A stretch of 64,000 bases of DNA from Castor canadensis. Its lineage: Eukaryota > Chordata > Mammalia > Rodentia > Castoridae. Each line of letters opens with the position of its first letter. Position 1 is the stretch's first letter. The DNA lies in NCBI RefSeq assembly GCF_047511655.1, contig NC_133401.1, positions 11,874,001 through 11,938,000 of the forward strand. The letters are read 5' to 3'. Shown here in pieces: positions 1 through 31,848 of the stretch. The notes beneath the pieces were generated by a model. The model was not told the DNA's origin. It was given only the letters and a program-made list of their open reading frames with translations, and searched no databases. The position numbers were made by a program, and so were the translations under genes.

Positions 1-89
1 GTTCAAGCGGATTGGAAGGACAGAAAAGGCATTGCTCAGGAATTCAGACTGAATACTTCTGTGCATGCCCAGTTCCTAAAGGAAATTGT

Positions 90-440
90 TATCTGCAAAC
101 TGTGTTTCCAGAAGATCTTGGTCCTTGCATTCTGGGTGGAAAAAAACCAAGCAGAACACTGGATGGGGAGAGGTAGAATAGCTTTATTGAATGGGAGTCA
201 CCCATTCTGCCAGGTGAGAGAAGAGAAGAAGGGCTGTGGTCTTTTGATAGGTAGGTTTTATACCACCTTGAACTTGGAGGTGGTATACGTCATCACCTGG
301 CTCCTCTCACCTGTGGGCTAGGGGGAGGAGCTCTTGAGTCAAGAGGGGGAGCAGTCCCAGACTATCCCTAACCTAGCCTGCCTCAAAATGACTGACCTAA
401 AGCTGGGTAGGGCTAGGGGACAAATTACTGGCAGAGTCCA
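90..440 (-). mobile_element. Fossil retroviral LTR, probably solitary
   Basis: Read on the minus strand, this stretch has the order expected of a retroviral LTR: a GC-mixed U3-like part, a TATA box (GTATAAAA, complement of 257-264), then about 70 bases later a polyadenylation signal (AATAAA, complement of 183-188), followed by a short U5-like tail. No coding region, primer-binding site or second LTR is visible beside it, so a solitary LTR is likely. The ends are not defined by clear terminal dinucleotides or target duplications; the right end abuts an ID-type SINE. The family is uncertain (ERV1-like by layout only). It looks old and is a fossil. Confidence 0.45.
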
Positions 441-462
441 GTCATGAAAGACAGGACTTTCA

Positions 463-678
463 GGACTGGGGATGTAGCTCAGTGGTGGAGCATTTGCCTA
501 GTATGCATGAGGCCCTGGATTGGATTCCCAGCACTGCAAAAATACAAAACAAACAAAAAAAGCCAGATGTGGTGGCATCTCTACAATCCTGGCACTGGGG
601 TGGCTAAAGTAGGATTGCCAGTTTGAGACCAGCCTGAGCTACAAAGTGAGACCCTGCCTCAAAACAAAAACAAGAACA
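463..678 (+). repeat. ID + B1 compound SINE (B4-like)
   Basis: The first part (463-545) is a tRNA-derived ID-type unit with A box (GTAGCTCAGTGGTGGAGCA) and B box (GGATTGGATTCCCAGCACT), followed by an A-rich linker. The second part (about 558-660) is a 7SL-derived B1-type unit that ends in an A-rich tail. ID followed by B1 is the order of the rodent B4 (ID_B1) family. Confidence 0.75.
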
Positions 679-1000
679 ACCCCCCCGCCAAAAAATTTAC
701 TGCTAAGGGGCTTCATCCTCATCTTATCCTCACTCCGCCCCATTGCTCAGAATCAGCGCTTAACAGAGAACTTGGCAGTCGTTCTGAGAAGGAAGTTCAA
801 CTTATCAGTCCTTGAGAATACTGAGCGAACTCTGAACATGGAAGGGGAACCCACTCCCCAATTTCTGCAGTATCTGAATGATGAGATCTTTTTTTTTTTT
901 TTCCCCAGTTGTAAGGCAAGGAGATACATGCATTGACTTGGACAGAATTCCCCTTTGGTCCTGACACAATTCTCTGATTTGTGGTCCTGGGTGAGAGTTT
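679..1000. other. Unassigned single-copy sequence upstream of the CpG block
   Basis: There is a poly-T tract at 889-902 and a G run near 1005-1012. I see no gene or recognisable repeat here. Confidence 0.4.
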
Positions 1001-1283
1001 TCTTTGGGGGGGGTGGCATTGGGATCATCGACAGATTTGCTTATTGTGTGAAGATGGTAACCTGGAAGAAACGGCGCTCAAACTTCCTCCGTCAAAATCA
1101 AGATGGAGCTGCCCAGCTACGCCCCCCAATGACAGAACCCTGGGCTGGAGCTAGAGAGATGTTTTCTCAAAATGGAATGCGAGAGAGAAAAATGTCCATC
1201 ACACCATCGCCCCGCCTCTCGAGGGCAACTAGCACCAATCATCAGCGTGCAGGGCGGACGCAAGGCCAGGGGCGGAGCCTGCT

Positions 1284-1297
1284 GTTGCCCCAGCAAC
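1284..1297. promoter_or_regulatory. X-box (RFX factor binding site)
   Basis: The 14-mer GTTGCCCCAGCAAC fits the X-box consensus GTNRCC-NN-RGYAAC at every position. RFX factors act through such sites on ciliary genes, and the gene immediately downstream, B9D2, encodes a ciliary transition-zone protein. The match is seen in the sequence; binding is inferred. Confidence 0.7.
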
Positions 1298-1428
1298 AAC
1301 CCGGGCACCCGAGGCGAGCGCGGCCGCGGAGGAATCGCGCCTCAGATCTCTCTCCAGGAACGTCCTGAGGGAGAGGCGCGAACCAAGTCTGGTCGGCGTC
1401 CGCAAAGGGAGGACAGATCAGGCCCATG

Positions 1429-1441
1429 AACTACAATCCCC
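1429..1441. promoter_or_regulatory. ZNF143/SBS-like site
   Basis: The sequence AACTACAATCCCC matches the ACTACAATTCCC core bound by ZNF143/STAF, typical of bidirectional CpG promoters. It has one mismatch (C for T in the TTCCC half). Confidence 0.5.
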
Positions 1442-1875
1442 GCAACCGCTTTCGCTTCTAACCGTTAAGAGCGCTGAGGTAGGAAGGACGCATGCGTTGC
1501 ACTTAGGGGCGGGTTAAAGTGGCCCTGCATCCACGACGCATGCGGCTCTTGGAGCTTGGGGCCCAACATGACGCGAGGGGTGGGACTTTGCGGCTGGGGG
1601 CGGAGCCATAGGCCCATGGGGCGGAGTTTTCTATGGGACTGAGCCTTTGGAAGTTTATTTTAGGCGGGGCAGAGGTAGGCGCCGGCTCCATAGCCGCGAG
1701 TTCCCTCCCCGTTTTTCCTGGGCTTTCCTGGGGAGATGGTTAGGATCTGTGGTTAAGACTACAGCATCAGTGGGCTGACGAAACTAGCTTGGAATTCTAG
1801 TACTGCTCTTTACTTGATGGGCCTCAGTTCCCCTATCTGCCCGATGGAAATAATATTCTCACCTCACAGGGTTGA

Positions 1876-7315
<5,440 letters not shown>

Positions 7316-7813
7316 AGAGGTTCGGTGCCTTCCTGACCCCCCCACCGCCCCCCCCACGTCAGCTGTCAAGAGTCCCCATGCCCCCTGATGCTATTCTCAG
7401 GCCCCCATCTTCCTACAGACCCTCTGCCCCAGTTTCTCACTCTCTTCCCTTTCTGGGTGCTCTTCCTCTGGTCCTCCCTCCTCTGTGTCCCCATTCTCTG
7501 ATGACACCCTCCCTACCAGGTCATTTTTCCCGTTGACCCTACACCAACCCCCAAAGTCACGGCGCACCTCGGTCTCGGGCTTTGGTAGTGCTCGGCCGCC
7601 AGGAGGCAGCACCCTGTTGGTGGGGCGGAGCCGGGTGCCCGCCCCCTCCCTGCAGGGCTGAAGGGACCCCCCTCGGAGCCCGCCCACGCGAGATGAGGAC
7701 GGTGGCCCCCCCATGCCCTCCCCCTGGGACTGCCCCCGCCCCGCGCGCTTCCTGGGTGGGGCCGGGGCGGCTTCAAAACCCCCGCCGCCCCCAGCCGGTC
7801 CCCGCCGCCGCCG
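7316..7813 (+). promoter_or_regulatory. TGFB1 promoter
   Basis: The whole space between the B9D2 poly(A) site and the TGFB1 start is about 500 bases. It is GC-rich and TATA-less, with GC boxes near 7622-7630 and 7757-7766 and a C-rich run at 7338-7357. Human TGFB1 is likewise driven by a TATA-less, SP1-rich promoter. The start site at about 7814 is set by resemblance to the human mRNA start, not by a motif. Confidence 0.7.
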
Positions 7814-24639
<16,826 letters not shown>

Positions 24640-24640
<1 letters not shown>

Positions 24641-26470
24641 CTGTGTCATTTGGCGCCTCACTGGGTCTCTCTTTTGCACATTGCCCCAGCCCTCTCCCTC
24701 TGCTTCCTTCTGTCTGTGTCTCTCCCATTCATTTGTCCCCATCTCCTAACCGCGTACTGAGCACACGCCATGTTACTAGGGCCTGTGTAGGCTCAGGCAG
24801 GACTCTAATTAGACCTATTTATTAGCACCTGGGGCACTGTGGTAAGCGCCAGTGAATCATAGCAACAACTGAGGCTCAGATAACACCCATCTTCCAGGTG
24901 AGGACACTGAGGGCCAGGTGTTCTGCCCACAGGTGAGGAGGGTTCCTGCCTTCTGGGAACCTATTCTTTGGGGTGAGGAGACACAGCAAAAAATAATAAT
25001 AGCTTAGTGGTAAATGACAGCATGGAACGAGAGAAGCTTTGGGGAGAGGGGGACTTCTAGGAGGAGGCAGCATGTGAGATTTACAGGAAGCCAAGAAGGC
25101 CGGCTGCCTAAGAGAGGCCTGGGGGAGGTGTGTTCTTAGTAGAAGGGCAAAAGCAAAGGAAGTGACGAGCAACTTGGGGTGTGCTACCCAGTGAGGCAGG
25201 AGGCCAGTGTGGTTGGAAGAGGGCGAGCAAGAGAAGGGTGTTGGGAGCTGAGTCAGATGGGAACACTCAAGAGGCCAGAGAGCAGTAATTCTGCATGCCA
25301 GGTGTGTCATTCTAGTTGCTGCATTCTTCCCACAGAACGGGGTTGGCGAGCTGTGCCAATTCTAGCTTACTGCCTGTTTTTGTAAAGTTATGTTGGATCC
25401 CAGCCACGCTCCTATGTCTACATACGTCTGTGGCTTCAATAGCAGTGTAGAGACCATAGGCTGAGTCAAAAATATTTACTGTCTAGTCCCTTACTGCAAA
25501 AGCTAACTGACTTCTGCTATGGAGACCATTTGATCTTTTTTTTTTTGCAGTACTGGGGCTTGAACTCAGGGCCCAGTGACCTTGAGTCACTCCGACAGCA
25601 CTTTTTTTAGATGGGTTTTTTCAAGATAGGGTCTTGCAAACTACTTGTCTGGGCTGGCTTTTGAACCCTGATCCTCCTGATTTCTGTTTCCTGAGTAGCT
25701 AGGGTTACAGGTGTGAGCCAGCATTGCCTGGCCGAGACCATTTGATCTTTATATATAGGAATACTAAGGCACAGACAGGTTAAGTCACTTAAGTTCTCAG
25801 AGGTAGTAAGTGGCAGAGCTGGGACTTGAACCCACGCAGCTTGAATTGAGGCTCTGTATATGGAAGTGCTTATGCTATGTCTTTTCCAGATCACATCAGG
25901 ACTTGCAAAAACTTGTCCTCTGAGGGAAATGGGAACCACAGGCAGGCTTTCTGATCAGAGGAGGAATGTAAGTTGACCTAGCTCAAGAGGCTGATGGTAG
26001 AAAGTGGTCTGAATTGGGGGGGAGGTGTGAGGGTGACCACAGTGAAACCAGTTGTCCAGGCAAGTCGTCCACATACTGGTGGCCTGAGTCAGGGTGGGCT
26101 TCTCTCTGCTGTGTTATTTCTTTCTAACTGCTGTGGTCATGCTTGTGAATTCTCTTCTGCTTCCTCTTTTTCCCACCTCTCAGTTCCTCCCAGTTTTCAC
26201 TTCCCCTCTGTCTCTTGCCCTTTTCAGGCCCCTCGACTATTTCCTCCACTTGGAGATTGTCCTCGGAGAGCACTGAAGGGCCAAGCTCCCTTGCCCTGTG
26301 GGCTTGAGGACAGTTGGCAGCACTGGGGCTGGTTGAATGGATCCTGGACCCTCCCAGCCTCCTCCTTCCTCAGGTCAGGAAGACACAGAGGGCCAGGTTG
26401 GAGTGAGGAACAGGAAGAACTCACTATGCAAGGTCATGCCACCATTGTCGCCAGCCTTGTGTGTTGAGGC
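24640..26470. other. Intergenic region after TGFB1, old repeats and one SINE
   Basis: 24830-25290 shows MIR-like and other ancient repeat text (GGTGAGGACACTGAGGGCC, GAGGCCAGTGTGGTTGGAAG). 25540-25735 is an inverted B1-ID dimer. 25755-25850 is MIR (GGTTAAGTCACTTAAGTTCT, GGCAGAGCTGGGACTTGAAC). I see no gene. Confidence 0.55.
25540..25735 (-). repeat. Inverted B1-ID dimeric SINE
   Basis: It reads TTTTTTTTTTGCAGTACTGGGGCTTGAACTC-like text at the left and CCTGAGTAGCTAGGGTTACAG at the right, the dimer in reverse. Confidence 0.8.
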
Positions 26471-28110
26471 CTGGCCCCAGAGGCAGGGACACAAGCAAGG
26501 ACACAGCCCACAACCACACAAACACTGTCACTTCTCAGAGCTTCAGTGAACACACAGACTGCTGTAGGACCCAGGACACTTGGACTATGACACAGATACA
26601 GAAAGAGTGTCACTCCATCTCATAAGCAGCCCAGACTTGGAGCTCCACTGGGAAATGACAAGTAGAGACTTCAATAGCAAAATGCCATCACACAAATATA
26701 TTCCCAAGGTCATGATTACCAGCACCACCACACACCAGACAGATTCAGACAGTGTCACACAGACACATGTTCAGGAAATGGACCCCCAGCAATGACACAA
26801 ACATCCTCCATGGGGTCATGGTCACTGCATGACCCATCACAGTCCCACCCACACCACACAGGGCGTTTTGACACATGTCACAGTCCCAGACTGCCAAAGG
26901 GTCATACACACTGTCTTAACAGCCTGGGGAGTCCCATGTGGTCCCAAAGACCGCCAGGGCCCTGACAACACCCAGAGTCCCAGACGTACTAGCTCCCACA
27001 CACCCGGACACACCCCCAAGGCCTCGAGGCTCTGCCGGCCCAGTGGCCTGCGGACAAGTGCTGGCTGCACCCTGCGCCCCGCCCGCGCGTGACACAGCCC
27101 GCCCACCTGCCCGCTGCAGCTGAGCTGGCGCGGCCGCCGGCGGGCGCGGGGAGGGCGAAGTGCGGGCTCAGCACCTGCGCCGGCCGCATGCTACCCCTGC
27201 CCTGCCACCCTGGCCCGCTGGGTGGCCAGGCTCGGCCCAGTCGGGACATGTCTGCCCCGCCCGCCGCACCGACCTCAGGGGCAGGGCTGAGGGGGATCGG
27301 GGTGCCCTGCTCCCTCCCGGCCTTGATCTGCCCCGCCCTGCTGACAGCCCGGGCGTCGGGGGAAGTCGTGGGGGGAGCCTGGGTTCCGGCTGGAGCCCCG
27401 GCTTCCCGTCCAGCTCCCATGGCCCCCACGGCAGGAAGCGGCCCCAGCTGGTTCAGGCCTTCCTGCCCCCTCCCCGGACGCAGGGACAGGGTCAGTGTGG
27501 GAGGGGGAGGGGCAGGTGCAGGGGAGCAGAAAAGCTCCCTTTCAGCTACCAGCTAAATCTCAGGACTAGATGGGTGTCTGGGACCGCGCGCACACGTGCG
27601 TGTGTATGTGTGTGCGTGTGTGTGTGTAGTGTGCAGCTTTGTGGGGTCGCTCTGTCTCCAGCCCAACAGCCTGGTGCCTGCTCGCCTTTGGCATGGATGG
27701 CATTGTCATTTGGGATGTGTGTCCCCAGCACGTGTTCAGCTCCGTGTTTGTGGCTATGCCGCATGTCTGTGGAGTGCGTCTGCCGGCTCATGTTTCTGCT
27801 GGGCAAGCTGGGGTACTTTCTGTGGGTTCCCTCGTGGCACTATTTGGTGAGTCTGTGCACCCATGGATTGTATATCTGGGTCATATGCTGTATGTCTGAT
27901 TTTCTCCTCAGCATCTTCACAGTTCTGTGGGTGTAAATTTTTGCATTCTTAGTGTAAGTTTTAATTGAAGTCTGGGTGTTGCTTTGCCTATGTTTATGGA
28001 TCTGTGAGAAAAATGAGGTGTTTTGGGAGGTGGTGTGTACTTTTTCTTGCACATGAGCTGTTTTTGGTGCACGTGTGTGATAGTTGCCAGTGCTTGTGTC
28101 TGTGGGTGAG
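26470..28110. promoter_or_regulatory. Orphan CpG island with opposite strand skews on its two sides
   Basis: The core (about 27000-27500) is dense in CpG, including GGCGCGGCCGCCGGCGGGCG at 27128-27147. On its left (26470-27000) the plus strand is rich in C and A with recurring CACAGTCCC text; on its right (27580-28110) it is rich in G and T with TGTGTG and GTCTGTGG. No reading frame resembles a known protein and no known gene starts here. It could be a promoter for non-coding RNA, an enhancer-type island or a replication start; the sequence alone does not decide. Confidence 0.4.
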
Positions 28111-28134
28111 TTTCTAGGTTACATTTTTTTCTTT

Positions 28135-28450
28135 TCTTTTCTTCTTTTTTTTTTTTGTGGTGTTGGGAATTGAACCTGGAGCTTGCTAGACAAGTGTACC
28201 ACTTCTGAGCCACATCCTGACCTCCGAGATAGTTTTTTTTTTGGTGGCACTGGGGTTTGAACTCAGGGCCTCACACTTGCTAGGCAGGCTCTCTACTGCT
28301 GGAGCCACTCTGCCAGCCCTTTTTGTGATGGGTTTTTTCAAGATAGGGTCTCATGAACTATTTGCTGGTCTGGCTTTAAACAGAAATTCTCCTGATGTCT
28401 GCCTCCTGAATAGCTAGGATTCCAGGCATGAGCCACCAGTGCCCAGCTTT
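28135..28450 (-). repeat. Inverted ID and B1-ID dimer SINEs
   Basis: An inverted ID unit (28135-28225) is followed by a full inverted dimer (28232-28450), with GGGTTTTTTCAAGATAGGGT and GAATAGCTAGGATTCCAGGC. Confidence 0.8.
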
Positions 28451-28937
28451 CTGAGATAGTTTGTGATCGGTTTGAACCTTGTTTTCTGAGCTCTTGTGTA
28501 TTTCACAGATGGTGTGTGGCTGTGCTGAGGCCTTTGCAGTGTCTGTATTTCTGGGTTGTGTGAATCCCTCTCATAGACTGGTGTTTTCACCCTATGTGGA
28601 TATCTTGAACAGGTAGGGTCTGCTTTGGTGACCCCACCTGTGAGCTGGTGACTTCAGAGTGTGAGTTGTGGGGATCCCCTTAGAAGGTGTTTGGAGGCCT
28701 GGTGTGTGTGTGTGTGCAGTGGGCTGCACTGTGTGGTGTTTCAGAGGAGGGGTCTTTACACATCCTGTGAAACCACTGGCAGCTGTGCAACAGTGCCTGC
28801 CTCTTGGCCCTGGTACTGAGTAGAGGCTTCATCTGTAGTGTCCCCTTGCCGGCTGGTGCCACGCTGGCTCAAGCTGGCTGTGGAAGCAGCAGGGCAGGGC
28901 AGGGGCTGTGGTGGGCACTGGCCCTGCGCCCAGCCTG

Positions 28938-28950
28938 GGTATAAATATCC
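28938..28950 (+). promoter_or_regulatory. Isolated TATA-like element in GC-rich context
   Basis: TATAAATA at 28940-28947 sits in otherwise GC-rich sequence. A reader could take it as a core promoter, but no downstream gene on this strand is known. Confidence 0.2.
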
Positions 28951-29159
28951 CCAGGCTACTGGCGGCTGTGTTTACTCGGCCTCAGCCTGGGGGCGGCAGC
29001 AGCCCAGCAGGTCCTGGGGGCGGGGGTGACCAGGCCACAGCACAGACATTTCCTTCTGGCCAGACAGGCCCGAAGCTTTGCTGCCCCCTCCCTGGTGGGG
29101 GCAAGGTGTTGACCCCTCATTCTGGGCTCCCAGGGGCCACCAGTGGAGCTCTGGAGACA

Positions 29160-29610
29160 AGAGACTGAGAGGGAGGAAGGGGGGTGGACCAGGAAACAGC
29201 AGAGAGAGGGACAGGAAAAAATGAGGGTGAAAGAGAGGGGAGGAGGGAGAGAGGGATGGGGAGCAGGGCTATCCAGACAGTGGCAGAAGCTCAGAGCCTG
29301 GATCGGAGAGAATGACAAGGGATAGAAAAAAGTGAAGGAGGGAGAGGTACAGGGAGAATAAGGGCGGAGGGCCTCAGGAGACCCAGATGCAGTTATGGGA
29401 GATGGTGACAGCCAGAGGTACAGAGACAAAAGGATCCAAAGGAAATGAGAAGCAGGGGAACAGGACAGTGTGGGGTAGGCAGAGCCTTGACAGAAAGGAG
29501 CAGAGTCTGTTTCAGTTTTGGCAGGACACACAGAGGTGGGGGGCGTGGGTGGTGGCCAGGGCAGGACAGACAGGAGACATGGGGGTGGGGGCCGGATGCC
29601 CATAGAGGGG
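29160..29610 (+). repeat. Purine-rich stretch
   Basis: The sequence is dominated by GAGAGG, GGAGGGAG and GACAGAG text without a fixed period. A similar one occurs at 31540-31700 inside the presumed CCDC97 3' UTR. Confidence 0.55.
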
Positions 29611-29909
29611 CTCTCCCTCCCTGACTCAGCCTCTCCGCCCACCCCATCTCCAGGCCTGGGAGCAGAGAAAGAGGCACCGGCCTGTGGGGGCTGCTCTGGC
29701 TGTGACCAGGGGTGTGTCTCTGCCGTCCCTGCCATCCTCTGTCTCCACCTCTCTTCCTGTCTCATCTAATCCCTGTCCCTGTAACTAGCTCCACCTCTGT
29801 CTCTCAGCAACTGCTGCTCCCCGTCACCATCTGACTAACCCTGATTCTGACTCAATGGCTGTGCCTCTCATCTTTTTCAGAATGTTACATAACAAATTTA
29901 GGCATGGCA

Positions 29910-31848
29910 GAGTATATCATAAACAAATTTAATGAGCAAATGGCAGACTGGTCACCATGAAAGAACTCTTACAAACTGAGGGCACGAAGGCAAGTACCTG
30001 AGACAGACACGCTCATCTCTGTGCTCGTCTTTCCAAGTGATGTTTCCCCTGAAAGGGCTGGGGCCTCGTTGCTGTGACTTCCTCAGGAGATGGTAGTAGT
30101 GACACTGACAGTATCACAGCACAGGTGTTCTGTGATGGCTGAGTGATGAAGACACAGAGATGACTTGGTCCCAACCGTGTAGGACAGGGTGCCCACCTGC
30201 TAGACATCTTCCTCAGCACCTGCCTCTCCTTGAGTCTTCCACCTGAAGATGTCTGTGTGTCTCTCCACCTCTGTCTGTCTCAGGTGGCCCAAGAACCGAC
30301 AGGCAGGGTGGCCAAGTGGTCGCTAGGAGCTGGCTTCCCATCTCAGCTCTGCCTGGGAGACTGTTCTCAGCCTCCTTGCCATCTGTGACACAGAACCTAC
30401 AGTGTCTGCTTCCTGAGCTGTCTGGAGGCTTCATCATGATGTTGGTGGCTTGTTCAGTCTGATACAGACCACAGTGCTCTAGAGCCGGGCTTTCAGTATT
30501 TAATAGTCCCTCCATCTGAACAGCCCTCTGCCTCCATCCAGCATTCTTGGTTGATTCCAGTTGACCCATAGTGCAGAGCTGAAGCTCTGGGGTCAATAAC
30601 TGTGGCCTCAGGAAGTGACTGTAAGGGTCATTCAGGTGTGGCCAGGGCAAGAAGCTGTCATTCTCACAGGAGTGAGGGTCCTCAGCCCAGCCTCACCAAC
30701 TCTTCTTGGCCTGTCTCCCTCTACCCCCACAGTGACCAGCCCCTTCTGTCTGCTGGGGCAGCAGGGGCTGGGGGTGGGGCATGGGAAGGTGGGATGCCTG
30801 GGTTCCCACAGGCTGTGGCTGAGTCACAGGCGGGCCATCTGGCTTCCATTAGCCTGGGGCGGCAGGGGGCTCTGTGGGGCGGGCCCTGTGGCTGGCTGGG
30901 GGCAGGGATGCTGGGGCAGGCTGTGTGTGTGGGATGACTCAGGACCATGATAACAGCCTGTATTTGGGGAGTGTAAACAGGAGAGGGAGGCGGAGGAAGT
31001 GAAGGAAGGGAAAATTGTGGCTGGGCTGGGGGGGACTCCCCTGCCCCCTCTCCAAGTTGCTCCTATGATCCCCAGTTCTGCTCTACCAGCCCTCCTGGCC
31101 AGGGTCCTAAAGGAGACAGGAGCTGATGGCCACTGTAGGCCCCCTGCCTGCAAGTGCAGCCACATTACTGGGAAGTCAGGGTTCTGCTGCCCATAGGCAG
31201 GGAGACCTGGGGGAGGGAGCAGAATCTGTGGTGGGGAAGACTGAAACCCAGGGAGATAAACGCTGAGGTAGACAGTAGGAAGGAGGCAGCCAGGAGAGAA
31301 ATGGCAATGTACAGGCAGAAGGAACAGCAGTGAGGCAGGAGAGGGGACCATATCAGAAGCAGTAAGACAGACAGGTGGAGGTGGGCAAAGACACAGAGCT
31401 GTACCGGGACCCAGGTGCAGCCCGAGTTGGGTGCTGCAGTCAACTCTAGCCACCACGGTCCCACTGGCTGGCCTCAAGTCAAGGAGGGGTGAGGAAAGAC
31501 ATTCATTCTGGACCCTGCTATAGGGCCAGAGCCTAGAGAGGCAGGGGACCTGGAAAGGAGGAGGAGGTCAGTAAGACAGAGGGAGAGACACAGAGAGAGA
31601 CAGACAGATAGAAACTCACACACACAAAAGAACCTCAGACAGTAAGAAAAAGACAGAGGTGGGGGACCAGGAGAGATGGGGAAAGAGGGAGAAGGGTAGA
31701 GAGCCCCAGAAACAGGTGGGGGTACTGTCTAAGATGAGATCAGGCCAGGGGCATGGCAGGGTGCTGCCCTGATGATCCCTTGGAGGATGTTCCTGAACCA
31801 GCTAGTAATCGGCTGCCTTGCTGGGACTGGACAGGCTGGCAGCAGCCA
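29910..31848 (-). other. CCDC97: Presumed CCDC97 3' UTR
   Basis: The minus strand runs from the stop codon to an ATTAAA (complement of 29928-29933); a second ATTAAA is the complement of 30499-30504. Length would be about 1.9 kb or 1.35 kb. The plus strand is GA-rich at 31200-31720, so the transcript would be pyrimidine-rich there. Confidence 0.4.

Larger units (their letters stand above)
1000..1740. promoter_or_regulatory. CpG-rich promoter block of B9D2 (probably bidirectional with TMEM91)
   Basis: The block is GC- and CpG-rich and lies just upstream of the first B9D2 coding exon. It contains CCAAT motifs (about 1126 and 1236), YY1-like AAGATGG motifs (about 1051 and 1102), a perfect RFX X-box (1284-1297), a ZNF143-type ACTACAAT motif (1429-1441), two NRF1-like CGCATGCG palindromes (1488-1497, 1537-1545) and several GC boxes (about 1505, 1600, 1618). 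TATA boxes are absent, as in housekeeping and ciliary promoters. In human the divergent neighbour is TMEM91, so the minus-strand direction probably leads to that gene outside the window. The non-coding first exon of B9D2 should lie within about 1440-1735, but I cannot fix its donor. Confidence 0.7.

Noticed and set aside
463-545. tRNA gene call from A and B boxes here and in many similar units
   Set aside because: These are ID-type SINE units with A-rich tails and no cloverleaf anticodon arm or aminoacyl stem.
27160-27936. 258-codon frame across the orphan CpG island
   Set aside because: It spans a GC-rich core and a GT microsatellite, has low-complexity translation and resembles no family; treated as chance.
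30602-30950. 111-codon plus-strand frames antisense to the CCDC97 3' UTR
   Set aside because: Composition-driven, no conserved motif, and overlapping frames exist on both strands.
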